35,702 nt of DNA from Oscillochloris sp. (GCA_012032775.1 JAAUQO010000042.1:1-35702), one strand, 5' to 3'. Numbered from the stretch's first letter, positions 1 to 8,244 are shown. Translations and numbers: made by a program. The notes: a model not told the origin generated them from the sequence alone.

Positions 1-659
1 ATCAGCGTAGGTGAGCAACAACGCCAACACCAGCATCCCGGCCCAATCGAAGGGCGGCAGGCGCCGCCGGCCGGCGCGCCGGCAGATTACGGTAGGCCAT
101 CCAGAGTATCAGCCCTGCGATCGGCACAATTCAGCAAAAAGATCCACTGCCATCCGGCCACCAGCAAAATCAGCGAGGCGAGCAGCGGGCCGAGCAAAAA
201 CGCCATCCCAAACGTCGCACCGATCAGCCCGAGCGCCTTACCGCGCTCTTCAGCCGGAAACGCATCGCCGACAACTGCACTCGCCGTTGGGGTGACGCCG
301 CCCGCCGCAAAGCCCTGGATCGCGCGCCCAACCAGCACCATGCTAAAACCCGGCGCAAGCGCGATCAGCAGCGAGCCGAGCCCAAAGGCGGCCACACAGA
401 ACAGATAGATCGGTCGGCGACCATAGCGATCACTCAGACTCGCCATCAACGCCGTACTTGCCAGTGAGAACAGGCTGAAGACAATCGTAATCATGCCGAT
501 CTGGCTGATATCAACCGCAAAGGCGGCCTGAAGGGCGGGAATCGCCGGCGCAATGATCGCCGCATCGAGGGCGGCCATAAATACGCCGATAAACAGCACA
601 TTCATGATCCGGCGCCGCAAAGCAGGATCGCCGTCGGGTCCAACACTGGACGCATGCAT
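1..659 (-). CDS. MFS drug-type exporter, N-terminal part, with two frameshifts, cut by window edge
   Basis: Proton-driven efflux transporter of the major facilitator superfamily (DHA-type), inner membrane. The intact reading frame runs from ATG at 659 to a stop at 87 and holds about five hydrophobic segments. The MFS loop 2-3 signature (DRYGRRP) is present, as is the motif-C-like stretch ending GPLLASLILLVAGWQWIF. The frame then breaks. After WQWIFLLN the family-typical continuation VPIAGLILWMAYRNLPARR is in a second frame (about 128 downwards). FDWAGMLVLALLLTYAD follows in a third frame (about 51 to 1). Both shifts are best explained by one extra base each, and the rest of the gene lies outside the window. 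Substrate cannot be told. Either a decaying gene or poor sequence near a contig edge; the conserved protein in all three frames favours sequence error. Confidence 0.8.
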
Positions 660-726
660 AGATTACCTCGCTGGGGCAATTTCAGATGATGTGCCTCGCA
701 TATCACCTGTGCTTCTGGATAGGGGA

Positions 727-732
727 ATTATA
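727..732 (-). promoter_or_regulatory. -10 element for the MFS gene
   Basis: A perfect TATAAT on the minus strand lies 68 nt upstream of the MFS start codon. The -35 region is poor (TGCAAA at 18-nt spacing). A candidate only. Confidence 0.4.
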
Positions 733-756
733 CCCGTATTTCGCGCGTAGTTTGCA

Positions 757-821
757 GATTCCAGCCCTGCGATATCAACAACCGGCGCAATTACGCCGCC
801 TTTGTGGTATCCTGAAGACTC
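757..821. promoter_or_regulatory. Two GANTC sites upstream of the CcrM-type methyltransferase
   Basis: GATTC at 757-761 and GACTC at 817-821 lie in the 192-bp gap between the MFS and methyltransferase genes, the nearer one 31 nt before the GTG start. GANTC is the target expected of the downstream enzyme, so these are candidate self-regulatory methylation sites. Caulobacter ccrM also has two GANTC sites in its own promoter/leader region. By chance about 0.4-0.7 sites would be expected here, so the evidence is modest. Confidence 0.3.
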
Positions 822-851
822 GATGATTTCATCTGCATAGCGGAGTATGTT

Positions 852-1967
852 GTGGCTCGTCCTCGCCGCGCCCCTGTTGGCGATCTCCCGCTCGATCGTA
901 TTCTGGTCGGCGATTGTGTGGAGATGTTAGGCACTCTGCCGGAGCGGTCGGTGGATGTGATTTTCGCCGACCCACCCTACAATCTTCAACTGCAACAGGA
1001 ATTACATCGCCCTAACCTCAGCCGGGTCGATGCCGTCGATGCGGCCTGGGATCAGTTCAGCGATTTTGCCGCCTATGATGCGTTCAGCGTGGCCTGGCTG
1101 AACGCCTGTCGTCGGGTGTTGAAGGATGACGGCGGGCTCTGGGTGATCGGCAGTTACCACAATATCTACCGCGTCGGAACGCAGGTGCAGAACCTCGGCT
1201 TCTGGATTTTGAACGATGTGATCTGGGTGAAGCGGAACCCAATGCCGAATTTTCGCGGCGTTCGGCTCACCAATGCCCACGAGACATTACTCTGGTGCGC
1301 CAAATCGCCGAACGGCCGACCGGCCTTCAATTATCATGGGCTGAAGGCGGGCAACGAAGATCGGCAACTGCGCAGCGATTGGGAGATCCCGATTTGCAGC
1401 GGCAACGAGCGCCTGATGATCGCGGGCAAAAAACTTCATCCAACCCAGAAACCCGAGGCATTGCTTCAGCGCGTGCTGATGATGAGCAGCCGGCCGGGGG
1501 ATGTTGTGCTCGACCCGTTTTTCGGCACCGGCACCAGTGGCGCAGTGGCGAAGCGCCTGGGTCGGCGCTTTATTGGGATCGAGCGTGACGAAACCTATGC
1601 GGCGGCGGCGCAACAGCGGATCGACGCCGTGGTTCCGCTCGACGATCCGTCACTCATCGTCCCCGACGGCGGACGCCGCGCGGCGCCGCGCATCCCATTG
1701 CTCAGTCTGATCGAACACGGCTTGCTCCGGGTTGGGCAATCGCTTTTCTTCGATGGTGATCCGGCCCGCAGCGCGCTCATCCTGGCCGACGGCAGCATCC
1801 GCAATAACGCCGATGTTCGCGGCTCGATCCATCGCGTCGGGGCTGCGACCGCCGGATTAAGCGCGTGCAACGGCTGGGAGCGCTGGCAGTACCACGATGA
1901 GCATGGCGTCAACCGGCCGATCGACGCGCTGCGCGAGCAATTGCGCCGCCGTATCGCCGATGGCTAG
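852..1967 (+). CDS. ccrM: CcrM-type beta-class DNA adenine-N6 methyltransferase
   Basis: Transfers methyl from SAM to adenine in DNA, expected target GANTC. Motif IV (DPPYNLQL, about residues 40-47) precedes the SAM-binding motif (DPFFGTGTSGA, about 216-226), the beta-class order. Long CcrM signatures are all present: VDAVDAAWDQF, LWVIGSYHNIYRVG, LGFWILNDVIWVK, NPMPNFRG, NAHETLLW and HPTQKPEALL. The last 90 residues match the CcrM C-terminal DNA-recognition (RAMA) domain, including GSIHRVGA, ACNGW and PIDALR. Length 371 aa is normal for CcrM (about 358). The start is GTG with GGAG at 842-845. No restriction gene is adjacent, so it is an orphan. CcrM is a cell-cycle regulator in Alphaproteobacteria, and its role outside that group is open. 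The residual uncertainty is the exact target. Confidence 0.88.
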   Translation: MARPRRAPVGDLPLDRILVGDCVEMLGTLPERSVDVIFADPPYNLQLQQELHRPNLSRVDAVDAAWDQFSDFAAYDAFSVAWLNACRRVLKDDGGLWVIGSYHNIYRVGTQVQNLGFWILNDVIWVKRNPMPNFRGVRLTNAHETLLWCAKSPNGRPAFNYHGLKAGNEDRQLRSDWEIPICSGNERLMIAGKKLHPTQKPEALLQRVLMMSSRPGDVVLDPFFGTGTSGAVAKRLGRRFIGIERDETYAAAAQQRIDAVVPLDDPSLIVPDGGRRAAPRIPLLSLIEHGLLRVGQSLFFDGDPARSALILADGSIRNNADVRGSIHRVGAATAGLSACNGWERWQYHDEHGVNRPIDALREQLRRRIADG

Positions 1968-2033
1968 CCAAAAGGCGAAAACCTCACCATCAGCACCGCC
2001 GACGGCCGCAGCCTGACGTTTGTGAAAGCATAA
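1968..2033 (+). other. In-frame coding-like extension after the ccrM stop codon
   Basis: Immediately after the TAG stop (1965-1967) the same frame stays open for 21 codons (PKGENLTISTADGRSLTFVKA) and ends in TAA at 2031. Third codon positions are mostly G/C, as in neighbouring genes. CcrM proteins normally end where the TAG is, so this is probably a remnant or chance frame. Stop readthrough cannot be excluded. Confidence 0.3.
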
Positions 2034-2083
2034 GGCCCGCATCCGTAAAGCAGGGCGCATATGCACAATCGCCGCAGTGCGTC

Positions 2084-2096
2084 GCCCCGACGGGGC
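2084..2096 (+). terminator. Short hairpin downstream of ccrM
   Basis: GCCCC-GAC-GGGGC followed by TTTA. The stem is short and the T-run weak, so this is a low-grade terminator candidate between ccrM and the channel gene. Confidence 0.3.
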
Positions 2097-2192
2097 TTTA
2101 CGCCTTCCCCACGCCGCGATCCGGCCGCCGCCGGGATACGTCCGCCGGGATGCATGAATCGCCCTCGATCCGTCAAAAAATCCACAAGTGAG

Positions 2193-2198
2193 TATAAT
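2193..2198 (+). promoter_or_regulatory. -10 element for the MscS-type channel gene
   Basis: Perfect TATAAT 21-27 nt before the candidate start codons. The best -35 (CCGTCA, 2170-2175, 17-nt spacer) matches only three of six consensus bases. The leader would be only about 14-20 nt, and no Shine-Dalgarno is visible. Confidence 0.45.
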
Positions 2199-2218
2199 CA
2201 AAGCTCAGCGATGTTTCC

Positions 2219-3766
2219 TTGTCTGTGGTCGAGTTATTTGTGATCCCAAACATCTCACCCGAACTGAGTTATGTACTCGTCCTCTTCATCCGCAGCGGCG
2301 TCGGACTGATCCTGTTGCTGCTGATCTACTGGCGCCTACGCCGGGTGATCGCCAGTCGTAGCCTGGGATTGCTCTATCTCGGCGCCGCATCGGCATTGGT
2401 TCTGCTGGTTGTTCTCGACGGCCTCGGCTTGCTGCCGACCGGTTTGCTGCGCAGCCTGCTCCTGGCGGCCCTGGTGCTGGTCTGGGGCTATATTCTGTTC
2501 GACTTGAGCGAGTCGCTCGTGGTGGAGCGTTCGCTGCATAAGCGCGGGATCACCGTTCCTCGTCTGGCCCGCGATATCGTGCGGGCTATTGCCGTCATCG
2601 CCCTGGCCTTGCTCACGATCAATCAGATCTTCGGCGTGTCGCTCAACTCGCTCTTGATCTCCTCGACTGTGCTATCGGCGGTGCTGGGCCTCGCCCTCCA
2701 GGACTTGCTGAAGGATATGATCGCCGGGATCGCTTTGCAAACCGAGCGCCCTTATGGGCCGGGCGATTGGCTGCTGTTGGACACCAACCAACCGGCCCGG
2801 GTGATCGAGATGAACTGGCGCGCCACCAGGCTCGTCACGGTTGATAATACCCACCTGGTTGTGCCGAATGCCCAGATGGCCCTGACCACGATCAACAATT
2901 ATTCGATCGTCCAGCCGTTGCAGGCGCTCCATATCGAGATCCTGCTCTCGCCCGATCATCCGCCCAATCAGGTCAAAGAGGCGCTGGCCCACGCGGCGGC
3001 CAACGCCCCCGGCGTCCTGAGCGATCCACCGCCGGCGGCGCGCTTGATCACCTATGGCGAGTATAGCGTTACCTACGATGTCAAGTTCTGGATGGCCGAT
3101 TTCTCGCGTTATATCGAAACCCGCGACGCCGTGATGACCAATATCTGGTATCACATGCGCCGCGCCGGGTATCGCTTGCCGTATCCGGTACGTGATATCT
3201 TTGTGCATGAATCGGACGCTCATACAACCCGGATCGACGAAGCCCATCGCCGCGACGAGATCCGGATCGCGTTGCGCCAGGTCGATCTCTTCGCCATCCT
3301 GAGTGACGACGAGTTGGACGAGTTGGTTCAAAATGCGCTGTTACGGATCTACGGCGCCGGCGAGTTGCTGGTGCGCCAGGGCGATCGTGATGATGCGTTG
3401 TTTGTGATTGTGCAAGGCCGCACCAGAGTTGAGGCGGCCGGGCCGAATAACTTGCCGGTGCGCCTGGCCGATCTGGCCGCCGGCGATATTTTCGGCGAAC
3501 TGGCCCTGCTCACCGGCGAGCCGCGCCTGGCCACCGTCACCGCAATTGAAGATGTCCAGGCGGTTGTGGTCGAACGCGAAGATCTCGCCCCGCTGCTCGA
3601 ACGTAATCCCAGCCTCCCGGCACTGCTGAGTGAAGTGTTGGATCGTCGCCTGAACGAGATCCGCAAGGCGCTGGAAAATAATCCGGCCACTGTCGCCGAA
3701 CCCCCGCCGCCGCTCACCCAGCCCACGCTGCTGCGCCGGATCCGGCGTATGTTCGGCCTGTCGTAA
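2219..3766 (+). CDS. MscS-family mechanosensitive channel with C-terminal cyclic-nucleotide-binding domain
   Basis: Inner-membrane small-conductance channel, probably gated or modulated by a nucleotide. Four hydrophobic segments lie at about 17-38, 48-70, 76-98 and 119-140. The MscS pore helix follows (SSTVLSAVLGLALQDLLKDM, about 148-167), then the beta domain (GDWLLLD, VVPNAQM, NNYS) and the alpha/beta cytoplasmic domain. Residues about 352-475 form a cNMP-binding fold with phosphate-binding cassette GDIFGELALLTGEPRLATV. The phosphate-binding Arg (about 436) is kept, while the usual Ser/Thr after it is Leu. This architecture matches the bacterial MscS-CNG (bCNG) group. Start is uncertain: TTG 2219, GTG 2225 or GTG 2240, none with a clear ribosome site. 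Confidence 0.87.
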   Translation: MSVVELFVIPNISPELSYVLVLFIRSGVGLILLLLIYWRLRRVIASRSLGLLYLGAASALVLLVVLDGLGLLPTGLLRSLLLAALVLVWGYILFDLSESLVVERSLHKRGITVPRLARDIVRAIAVIALALLTINQIFGVSLNSLLISSTVLSAVLGLALQDLLKDMIAGIALQTERPYGPGDWLLLDTNQPARVIEMNWRATRLVTVDNTHLVVPNAQMALTTINNYSIVQPLQALHIEILLSPDHPPNQVKEALAHAAANAPGVLSDPPPAARLITYGEYSVTYDVKFWMADFSRYIETRDAVMTNIWYHMRRAGYRLPYPVRDIFVHESDAHTTRIDEAHRRDEIRIALRQVDLFAILSDDELDELVQNALLRIYGAGELLVRQGDRDDALFVIVQGRTRVEAAGPNNLPVRLADLAAGDIFGELALLTGEPRLATVTAIEDVQAVVVEREDLAPLLERNPSLPALLSEVLDRRLNEIRKALENNPATVAEPPPPLTQPTLLRRIRRMFGLS

Positions 3767-3833
3767 AGGTGATGTGTGACAAGCTAACCTGATCATCCAG
3801 GCCCTTCCGGTTGTCCAGTTGAGGAGTTTCACG

Positions 3834-4922
3834 ATGTCCGGCCGACGACCCCCGAAATTTTGCCCGCAGTGTGGTGCGACACTTCCACCCGACTCGCCGC
3901 GGTTTTGTATCGAGTGCGGTACAACACTGCAACGCGGCGATCAGCCGGCCGCTCCCGCCGTGCCGGTGCCGGCGGCAGGCAATGCGACGGTGCGGCTCGG
4001 CAATGCGCGTGCGCCGCAAAGCGTGATCGGCGGCACCGTCAAACTCCCAACCTCAGGCGCGATTCCGCCGGGCCTCTGGGTGCGTGATGAACCGCCCGGC
4101 CTTGAAGATGTGGTGGCGATCTACCCGCCGTTGCGCGCAGTTGCCGGCGGCTGGAGCGGACAACGTGGCCGCGGTTGGAAACTCGTCGAGCGTGCCGCCC
4201 GCGGAACCCGCCAGGTCTTCACCTTTGTCAGCACCGTCGATTGGTTTCCGGCGCCGGGTTGCGGCGGCGGGCTGCACCTTGCCGTCCAGATCGGCGCCAG
4301 TTCCCAGGCCGAAGAGGGCCGCGAGCGGCGCGGTTTTCGTTATCGGATCGGCAGCAGCGGCCCGATGGAGGTACTCGAAAGCCATTGGCACACCAAGCAG
4401 GGCGCCGTCCTTCAGTTGCCGCTGCCCCAGATCCAGCTCATGGCCCCGCCGCGCATCCCACGGGTCTCCGATTTTGAAGAGGGGATCGAGACGATGTCGG
4501 CCGGCGAGGCGACGCGCTGGGCTGCCGGCGGCGCAACCCAGGGGCTCTACCAACTGCGCCTCGATTGGCCGAACCAGGAACACACGCCGGCCGGCCGCGG
4601 TATTACGCTGCTGCCGTTGCCCAAAGACATTACCCCGACACCCTGGTGGCAACGCTTACTGAGCGGCGGGCTGCCGAATCGCTATGCGGTGCGGATCGAA
4701 CGACCGTTTATCTGCACCGTCGAGGAATGGGAGCGCCGCATGCCACGCATCCGCGACGAAGCCCGTAGCCTCGGGCTGGACATCGAGGCTGCGTTGGCCG
4801 CCGAGTGGTGGCTCGATCAACATGGCCACGACGGCGTGATCTTCACCGCCGCCCGCGAACGCTACGAGGCCGAGCAGGTGTTGATCGCCTTCCGCCGTAG
4901 CCAGTTGGTACGCGTACAATAG
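3834..4922 (+). CDS. Zinc-ribbon protein with ADP-ribosyltransferase-like C-terminus, function unknown
   Basis: 362 aa. ATG 3834 is preferred because GAGGAG (3821-3826) sits 7 nt before it; a TTG 15 nt upstream would overlap that site. Residues 10-29 form a zinc ribbon with two Cys pairs (CPQCG, CIECG). A Pro/Ala linker follows, then a mid-domain of about 90-210 that I do not recognise. Residues about 237-361 resemble the later half of phage-type ADP-ribosyltransferase-like domains in motif order: LYQLR where LYHGT is usual, then GRGITLLPLPKD, NRYAVRIERPF, GHDGVIF, and a final IAFRRSQLVRV resembling the family's VFxPSQIKxV ending. The first catalytic His is not present, so any activity is doubtful. 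No signal peptide or membrane segment was seen. The zinc-ribbon call is firm and the C-terminal call is tentative. Confidence 0.75.
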   Translation: MSGRRPPKFCPQCGATLPPDSPRFCIECGTTLQRGDQPAAPAVPVPAAGNATVRLGNARAPQSVIGGTVKLPTSGAIPPGLWVRDEPPGLEDVVAIYPPLRAVAGGWSGQRGRGWKLVERAARGTRQVFTFVSTVDWFPAPGCGGGLHLAVQIGASSQAEEGRERRGFRYRIGSSGPMEVLESHWHTKQGAVLQLPLPQIQLMAPPRIPRVSDFEEGIETMSAGEATRWAAGGATQGLYQLRLDWPNQEHTPAGRGITLLPLPKDITPTPWWQRLLSGGLPNRYAVRIERPFICTVEEWERRMPRIRDEARSLGLDIEAALAAEWWLDQHGHDGVIFTAARERYEAEQVLIAFRRSQLVRVQ

Positions 4923-4973
4923 ATACACTTCGCCGCAGGCATCCAACAAATGCCGTCCGAGTGCGTCACACGG

Positions 4974-5002
4974 TTGCGCACTCCGGCGGCCTATGCTACA
5001 AT
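4974..5002 (+). promoter_or_regulatory. Sigma-70-type promoter of tRNA-Cys
   Basis: -35 TTGCGC (4974-4979), 17-nt spacer, -10 TACAAT (4997-5002). Transcription would begin near 5009, about 31 nt before the mature tRNA 5' end. Confidence 0.7.
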
Positions 5003-5039
5003 GCCCGGCATCGAGCGGAGTGGCCAATCTCCGTAGTGC

Positions 5040-5114
5040 GGCGACGTAGCAAAGTGGTAATGCAGCGGTCTGCAAAACCGCCACTCGCGGGTTCGATTCC
5101 CGCCGTCGCCTCCA
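5040..5114 (+). tRNA. tRNA-Cys (GCA), CCA encoded
   Basis: Acceptor stem GGCGACG/CGTCGCC, anticodon stem GCGGT/ACCGC with loop CTGCAAA (anticodon GCA), T arm GCGGG-TTCGATT-CCCGC, discriminator T at 5111 and genomic CCA at 5112-5114. U73 and GCA are the identity elements expected of cysteine tRNA. Confidence 0.95.
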
Positions 5115-5128
5115 GTGCAGACTAAAGG

Positions 5129-5180
5129 ACGGAAGACGAAGGAAGGGCAACCATCCGCTTCGTCCTCCGTCTTTCTTTTT
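5129..5180 (+). terminator. Rho-independent terminator of tRNA-Cys
   Basis: ACGGAaGACGAAG pairs with CTTCGTCcTCCGT (12 of 13 pairs, one A/C mismatch) across a 16-nt loop, followed by the T-rich run CTTTCTTTTT at 5171-5180. Confidence 0.85.
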
Positions 5181-5204
5181 GAGCGCTAAATTGTTGGAGT
5201 AGGT

Positions 5205-6236
5205 ATGCATATCCTCGTGACCGGCGGCGCGGGTTTTATCGGTTGTAATCTGGTGGCCCGCCTGTTACGGCGCGGCGATCATGTGACGATCTTCGATAAC
5301 CTTTCACGGCCGCGCACACCCCATAACCTGGCCTGGCTTGAGCAGATCGCCGCCGCAACACCCGGCCGGCTGGAGATGGTTCGAGCCGATATTCGTGATG
5401 CCGATGCATTGGTGCAAGCGGCCAAAGATGTCGCGGCGATCTTTCACCTCGCCGGGCAAGTGGCCGTCACTACCTCGGTACTCGATCCGCGCAGCGATTT
5501 CGAGATCAATGCCCTCGGCACCTTTAATGTCCTTGAAGCCGCCCGCACTGCGCCGAAACCGCCCGCCGTGATCTATGCTTCAACCAACAAAGTCTACGGC
5601 GGCATGGAAGATCTGACGATCGTCGAGGATGCGACCCGCTACCGTTATCGCGATCTGCCGTACGGGATCGATGAGGCCCGCCCGCTGGATTTCCACTCAC
5701 CATACGGCAATTCCAAAGGCTCCGGCGATCAGTATGTCCGCGATTACGCCCGCATCTACGGCATTCCGACCGTGGTGCTGCGGCAATCGGCGATCTACGG
5801 CCCGCGCCAGTTCGGCGTCGAAGATCAGGGTTGGGCCGCGCACTTTGTGATCGCGGCGCAAACCGGCAAGCCGATCAGCATCTACGGCGACGGCAAACAG
5901 GTTCGCGATATGCTCTTTATCGACGATCTGATCGACCTGTATGAGGTAGTATTGGCAAATGTCGAACGGCTGTCCGGCCAGATCTTCAATGTCGGCGGCG
6001 GCCCGCAGCACAGTATCTCGATCTGGCGCGAGTTTCAACCGTTGCTGACCCGCTTCGCCGAGGATGTGGTGGAAGCGGCCCATTACGGCGATTGGCGCCC
6101 CGGCGATCAGCCGGTCTGTATCCTCGATATTCGCAAGGCCGAACGGGAACTCGGCTGGAAACCGCAGGTCGATGTCGAAACCGGCCTGCGCCGGCTCTGG
6201 GATTGGGTCGCGGCCAATATTGAACTGTTTCGCTAA
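5205..6236 (+). CDS. NAD-dependent sugar epimerase, CDP-paratose/tyvelose 2-epimerase-like
   Basis: Extended short-chain dehydrogenase/reductase, cytoplasmic, acting on a nucleotide sugar for surface polysaccharide. Rossmann motif GGAGFIG lies at residues 7-13, ribose-binding Asp at about 31, and the catalytic Ser/Thr-Tyr-Lys set is STNKVYG (126-132) with Y167 and K171 in SPYGNSKG. The run STNKVYG, DFHSPYGNSKG, GDQY, DQGW and GDGKQVRDML closely follows the RfbE/TyvE 2-epimerase subfamily rather than GalE. Length 343 aa is typical. Start ATG 5205 has GGAGTAGG just upstream. It is the first gene after the tRNA terminator and leads a run of glycosylation genes. Exact substrate is unproven. Confidence 0.82.
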   Translation: MHILVTGGAGFIGCNLVARLLRRGDHVTIFDNLSRPRTPHNLAWLEQIAAATPGRLEMVRADIRDADALVQAAKDVAAIFHLAGQVAVTTSVLDPRSDFEINALGTFNVLEAARTAPKPPAVIYASTNKVYGGMEDLTIVEDATRYRYRDLPYGIDEARPLDFHSPYGNSKGSGDQYVRDYARIYGIPTVVLRQSAIYGPRQFGVEDQGWAAHFVIAAQTGKPISIYGDGKQVRDMLFIDDLIDLYEVVLANVERLSGQIFNVGGGPQHSISIWREFQPLLTRFAEDVVEAAHYGDWRPGDQPVCILDIRKAERELGWKPQVDVETGLRRLWDWVAANIELFR

Positions 6237-6290
6237 ATGGGATGGCGAAGTATTTCGTGATGCGACGTGCTTCGCCCTTACACATATCGT

Positions 6291-7429
6291 ATGCGTATTC
6301 TTTGCGCTCTGACCTACTATCGGCCCTACACCAGCGGCCTGACGATCTATGTCCAGCGGCTCGCAACTGCGTTGGCCCGCCGCGGCCACGAGGTTACGGT
6401 GCTGACTTCGCAGTACGATCCGAGTCTTCCGCAGCGTGAACTGATGGACGGTGTTCGGGTGGTGCGCGCCCCGGTGGCGGCGCGTGTCAGCAAGGGCGTG
6501 ATTATGCCCACCTTCGGCTGGTTGGCGACGGCGCTGTCGCTGCGCCACGATGTGATGAGCCTGCACCTGCCGCAGTTTGACGCGCCCGGCCTGGCGCTGC
6601 GCGGGCGCCTGTTGCGCCAGCCGGTGGTACTGACCTACCACTCCGACCTGAAATTGCCGCCCGGCGCCCTGAACCGGGTGGCGAATTCAGTTGTCATGGC
6701 GCTAACCTGGCGGCCGGCAAACTCGCAACCCGGATCGTCGCCTACACCCAGGACTTCGCCGATCATTCGCCGTATTTGCGGCGCTTTCGTGAGAAGATCG
6801 TCGTGATTCCGCCGCCGGTCGAAGTGGCAAGCGTCGCGCCGGAAGATGTAACCGGCTTCCGCGAGACCTACAATCTGCGCGGGCCGGTGATTGGGATGGC
6901 CGCCCGTCTGGCTGCCGAAAAGGGCGTCGAAGTGCTGCTTGATGCGCTGCCACAGGTGTTGGAGCGCTACCCCAACGCACGCGTGCTTTTCGCCGGCCCA
7001 CACGAAAATGTGCTCGGCGAGGAGGATTACGCCCGCCGCGTCGCACCAACGCTGGAGCGCTTTCGCGCCCATTGGACCTTTGTCGGCACCCTTGGCCCGG
7101 CCGAGATGGCCGCCTTCTTCCCCAACCTCGACGTGATTGTGGTGCCCTCGCTCAACTCCACCGAAACCTTCGGCCTTGTGCAGGTCGAGGCGATGCTCTG
7201 CGGCACACCCTCGATCGCAAGTGCGTTGCCGGGCGTGCGCCAGCCGGTGCTGCAAACCGGCATGGGCGAGGTAGTGCCGATCGGGGATAGCAAGGCCCTC
7301 GCCGCAGCCCTGTTGCGTGTGCTCGACAACCGCGACAGCTATGTTCGCCCGCGATCCGAGATTGCGGCCAAATTTTCAACCGAGAAGACCGCCGAGGAAT
7401 ACGAACGGCTCCTTACCGAGCTGCGCTGA
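6291..7429 (+). CDS. GT4-family glycosyltransferase (one-base frameshift near 6710)
   Basis: GT-B fold glycosyltransferase that adds a sugar from a nucleotide donor to a glycolipid or polysaccharide. The N-terminal acceptor domain (MRILCALTYYRPYTSGLTIYV) is in one frame. From about 6712 the protein continues in another frame with LAAGKLATRIVAYTQDFADHS, then the donor domain (GMAARLAAEKGVEVLLDAL) and the E-x7-E motif (ETFGLVQVE). One missing base in CTAACCTGG, next to CGGCCG, restores a full protein of about 379 aa. The ATG at 6291 fits the family start better than the GTG at 6267. The next gene begins 2 nt after the stop. Donor and acceptor sugars are unknown. Confidence 0.82.
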
Positions 7430-7431
7430 AT

Positions 7432-8220
7432 ATGCACGATTATCTTCGACCACATTTATACACCTTGCCGATCCACCGCGCCATGTTGCGGGCGGTGGAG
7501 GCACGCCTGTTCGCCGAACTCGCTCCCGACCTGGCCGAACCGATCGTCGATATCGGCTCCGGCGACGGCACATTTGTCCAGATTGCGTTTCCCGGCAAGC
7601 ATGTCTATGGCATCGATCCAATCCGCAGCGACACCTACGAGGCCCAGCGGCGCGGGGTGTATGCCGGACTCAGCATCTCCGACGGCTCGGCATTGCCCTT
7701 CCCCGACAACCATTTCGCCAGCGCGATCAGTAACTGCGTGCTGGAACATGTTGTCCCGCTCGATGCAACCCTGCGCGAGACAGCCCGCGTGTTGCGACCC
7801 GGCGGCACCTTCGTGGCATCGGTGGTCGGCAATCGCTTTCCACAGGATCTTTTCGGCAGTTGGCTGCTCGACCAACTCGGCCTCGACGGCTCACAGTATG
7901 GGCGCTGGTTCAACAAGATCTCGGTGCATCACAACACACTCAGCCGCGCCGACTGGACCGCCCGTTTCAATCAGGCCGGCTTCGAACTGGTCTCCTGCCG
8001 GCCATACTTCAGCAGCGCTGCGCTGAAACTCTTCGATCTGAGCCATTATTACGGCGCGCCGAGCCTGATCACGCGCAAACTCACCGGGCGCTGGTTGCTC
8101 TACCCGCCCCTAACGCCGAACCTGCTCTGGGAGCCGTTGTTGCGCCGGATCTACACCGCGCCGGCGCCCGAGGATGCGCCATATTACTTCTTTGTGTTGC
8201 GAAAACGGAGTACTGTGTAA
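7432..8220 (+). CDS. Class I SAM-dependent methyltransferase (Methyltransf_11 type)
   Basis: 262 aa, cytoplasmic. The SAM-binding glycine motif VDIGSGDGTFVQ lies near residues 38-49, with the acidic strand-2 position in YGIDPIRS, motif LPFPDNHFASAISNCVLEHV (about 88-107), and RVLRPGG before strand 5. It starts 2 nt after the glycosyltransferase stop, so the two are translationally coupled. A role in methylating a sugar or a polyprenyl-linked glycan intermediate is likely from context but not shown. It ends convergently with the next glycosyltransferase, separated by 24 nt with no clear terminator. Confidence 0.82.
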   Translation: MHDYLRPHLYTLPIHRAMLRAVEARLFAELAPDLAEPIVDIGSGDGTFVQIAFPGKHVYGIDPIRSDTYEAQRRGVYAGLSISDGSALPFPDNHFASAISNCVLEHVVPLDATLRETARVLRPGGTFVASVVGNRFPQDLFGSWLLDQLGLDGSQYGRWFNKISVHHNTLSRADWTARFNQAGFELVSCRPYFSSAALKLFDLSHYYGAPSLITRKLTGRWLLYPPLTPNLLWEPLLRRIYTAPAPEDAPYYFFVLRKRSTV

Positions 8221-8244
8221 CCGTGTCCGGCTGTACGCTGTAGC

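Noticed and set aside
5697..6641. 314-codon open frame on the minus strand
   Set aside because: Antisense to the epimerase and GT4 genes, crossing their boundary, with no recognisable motif.
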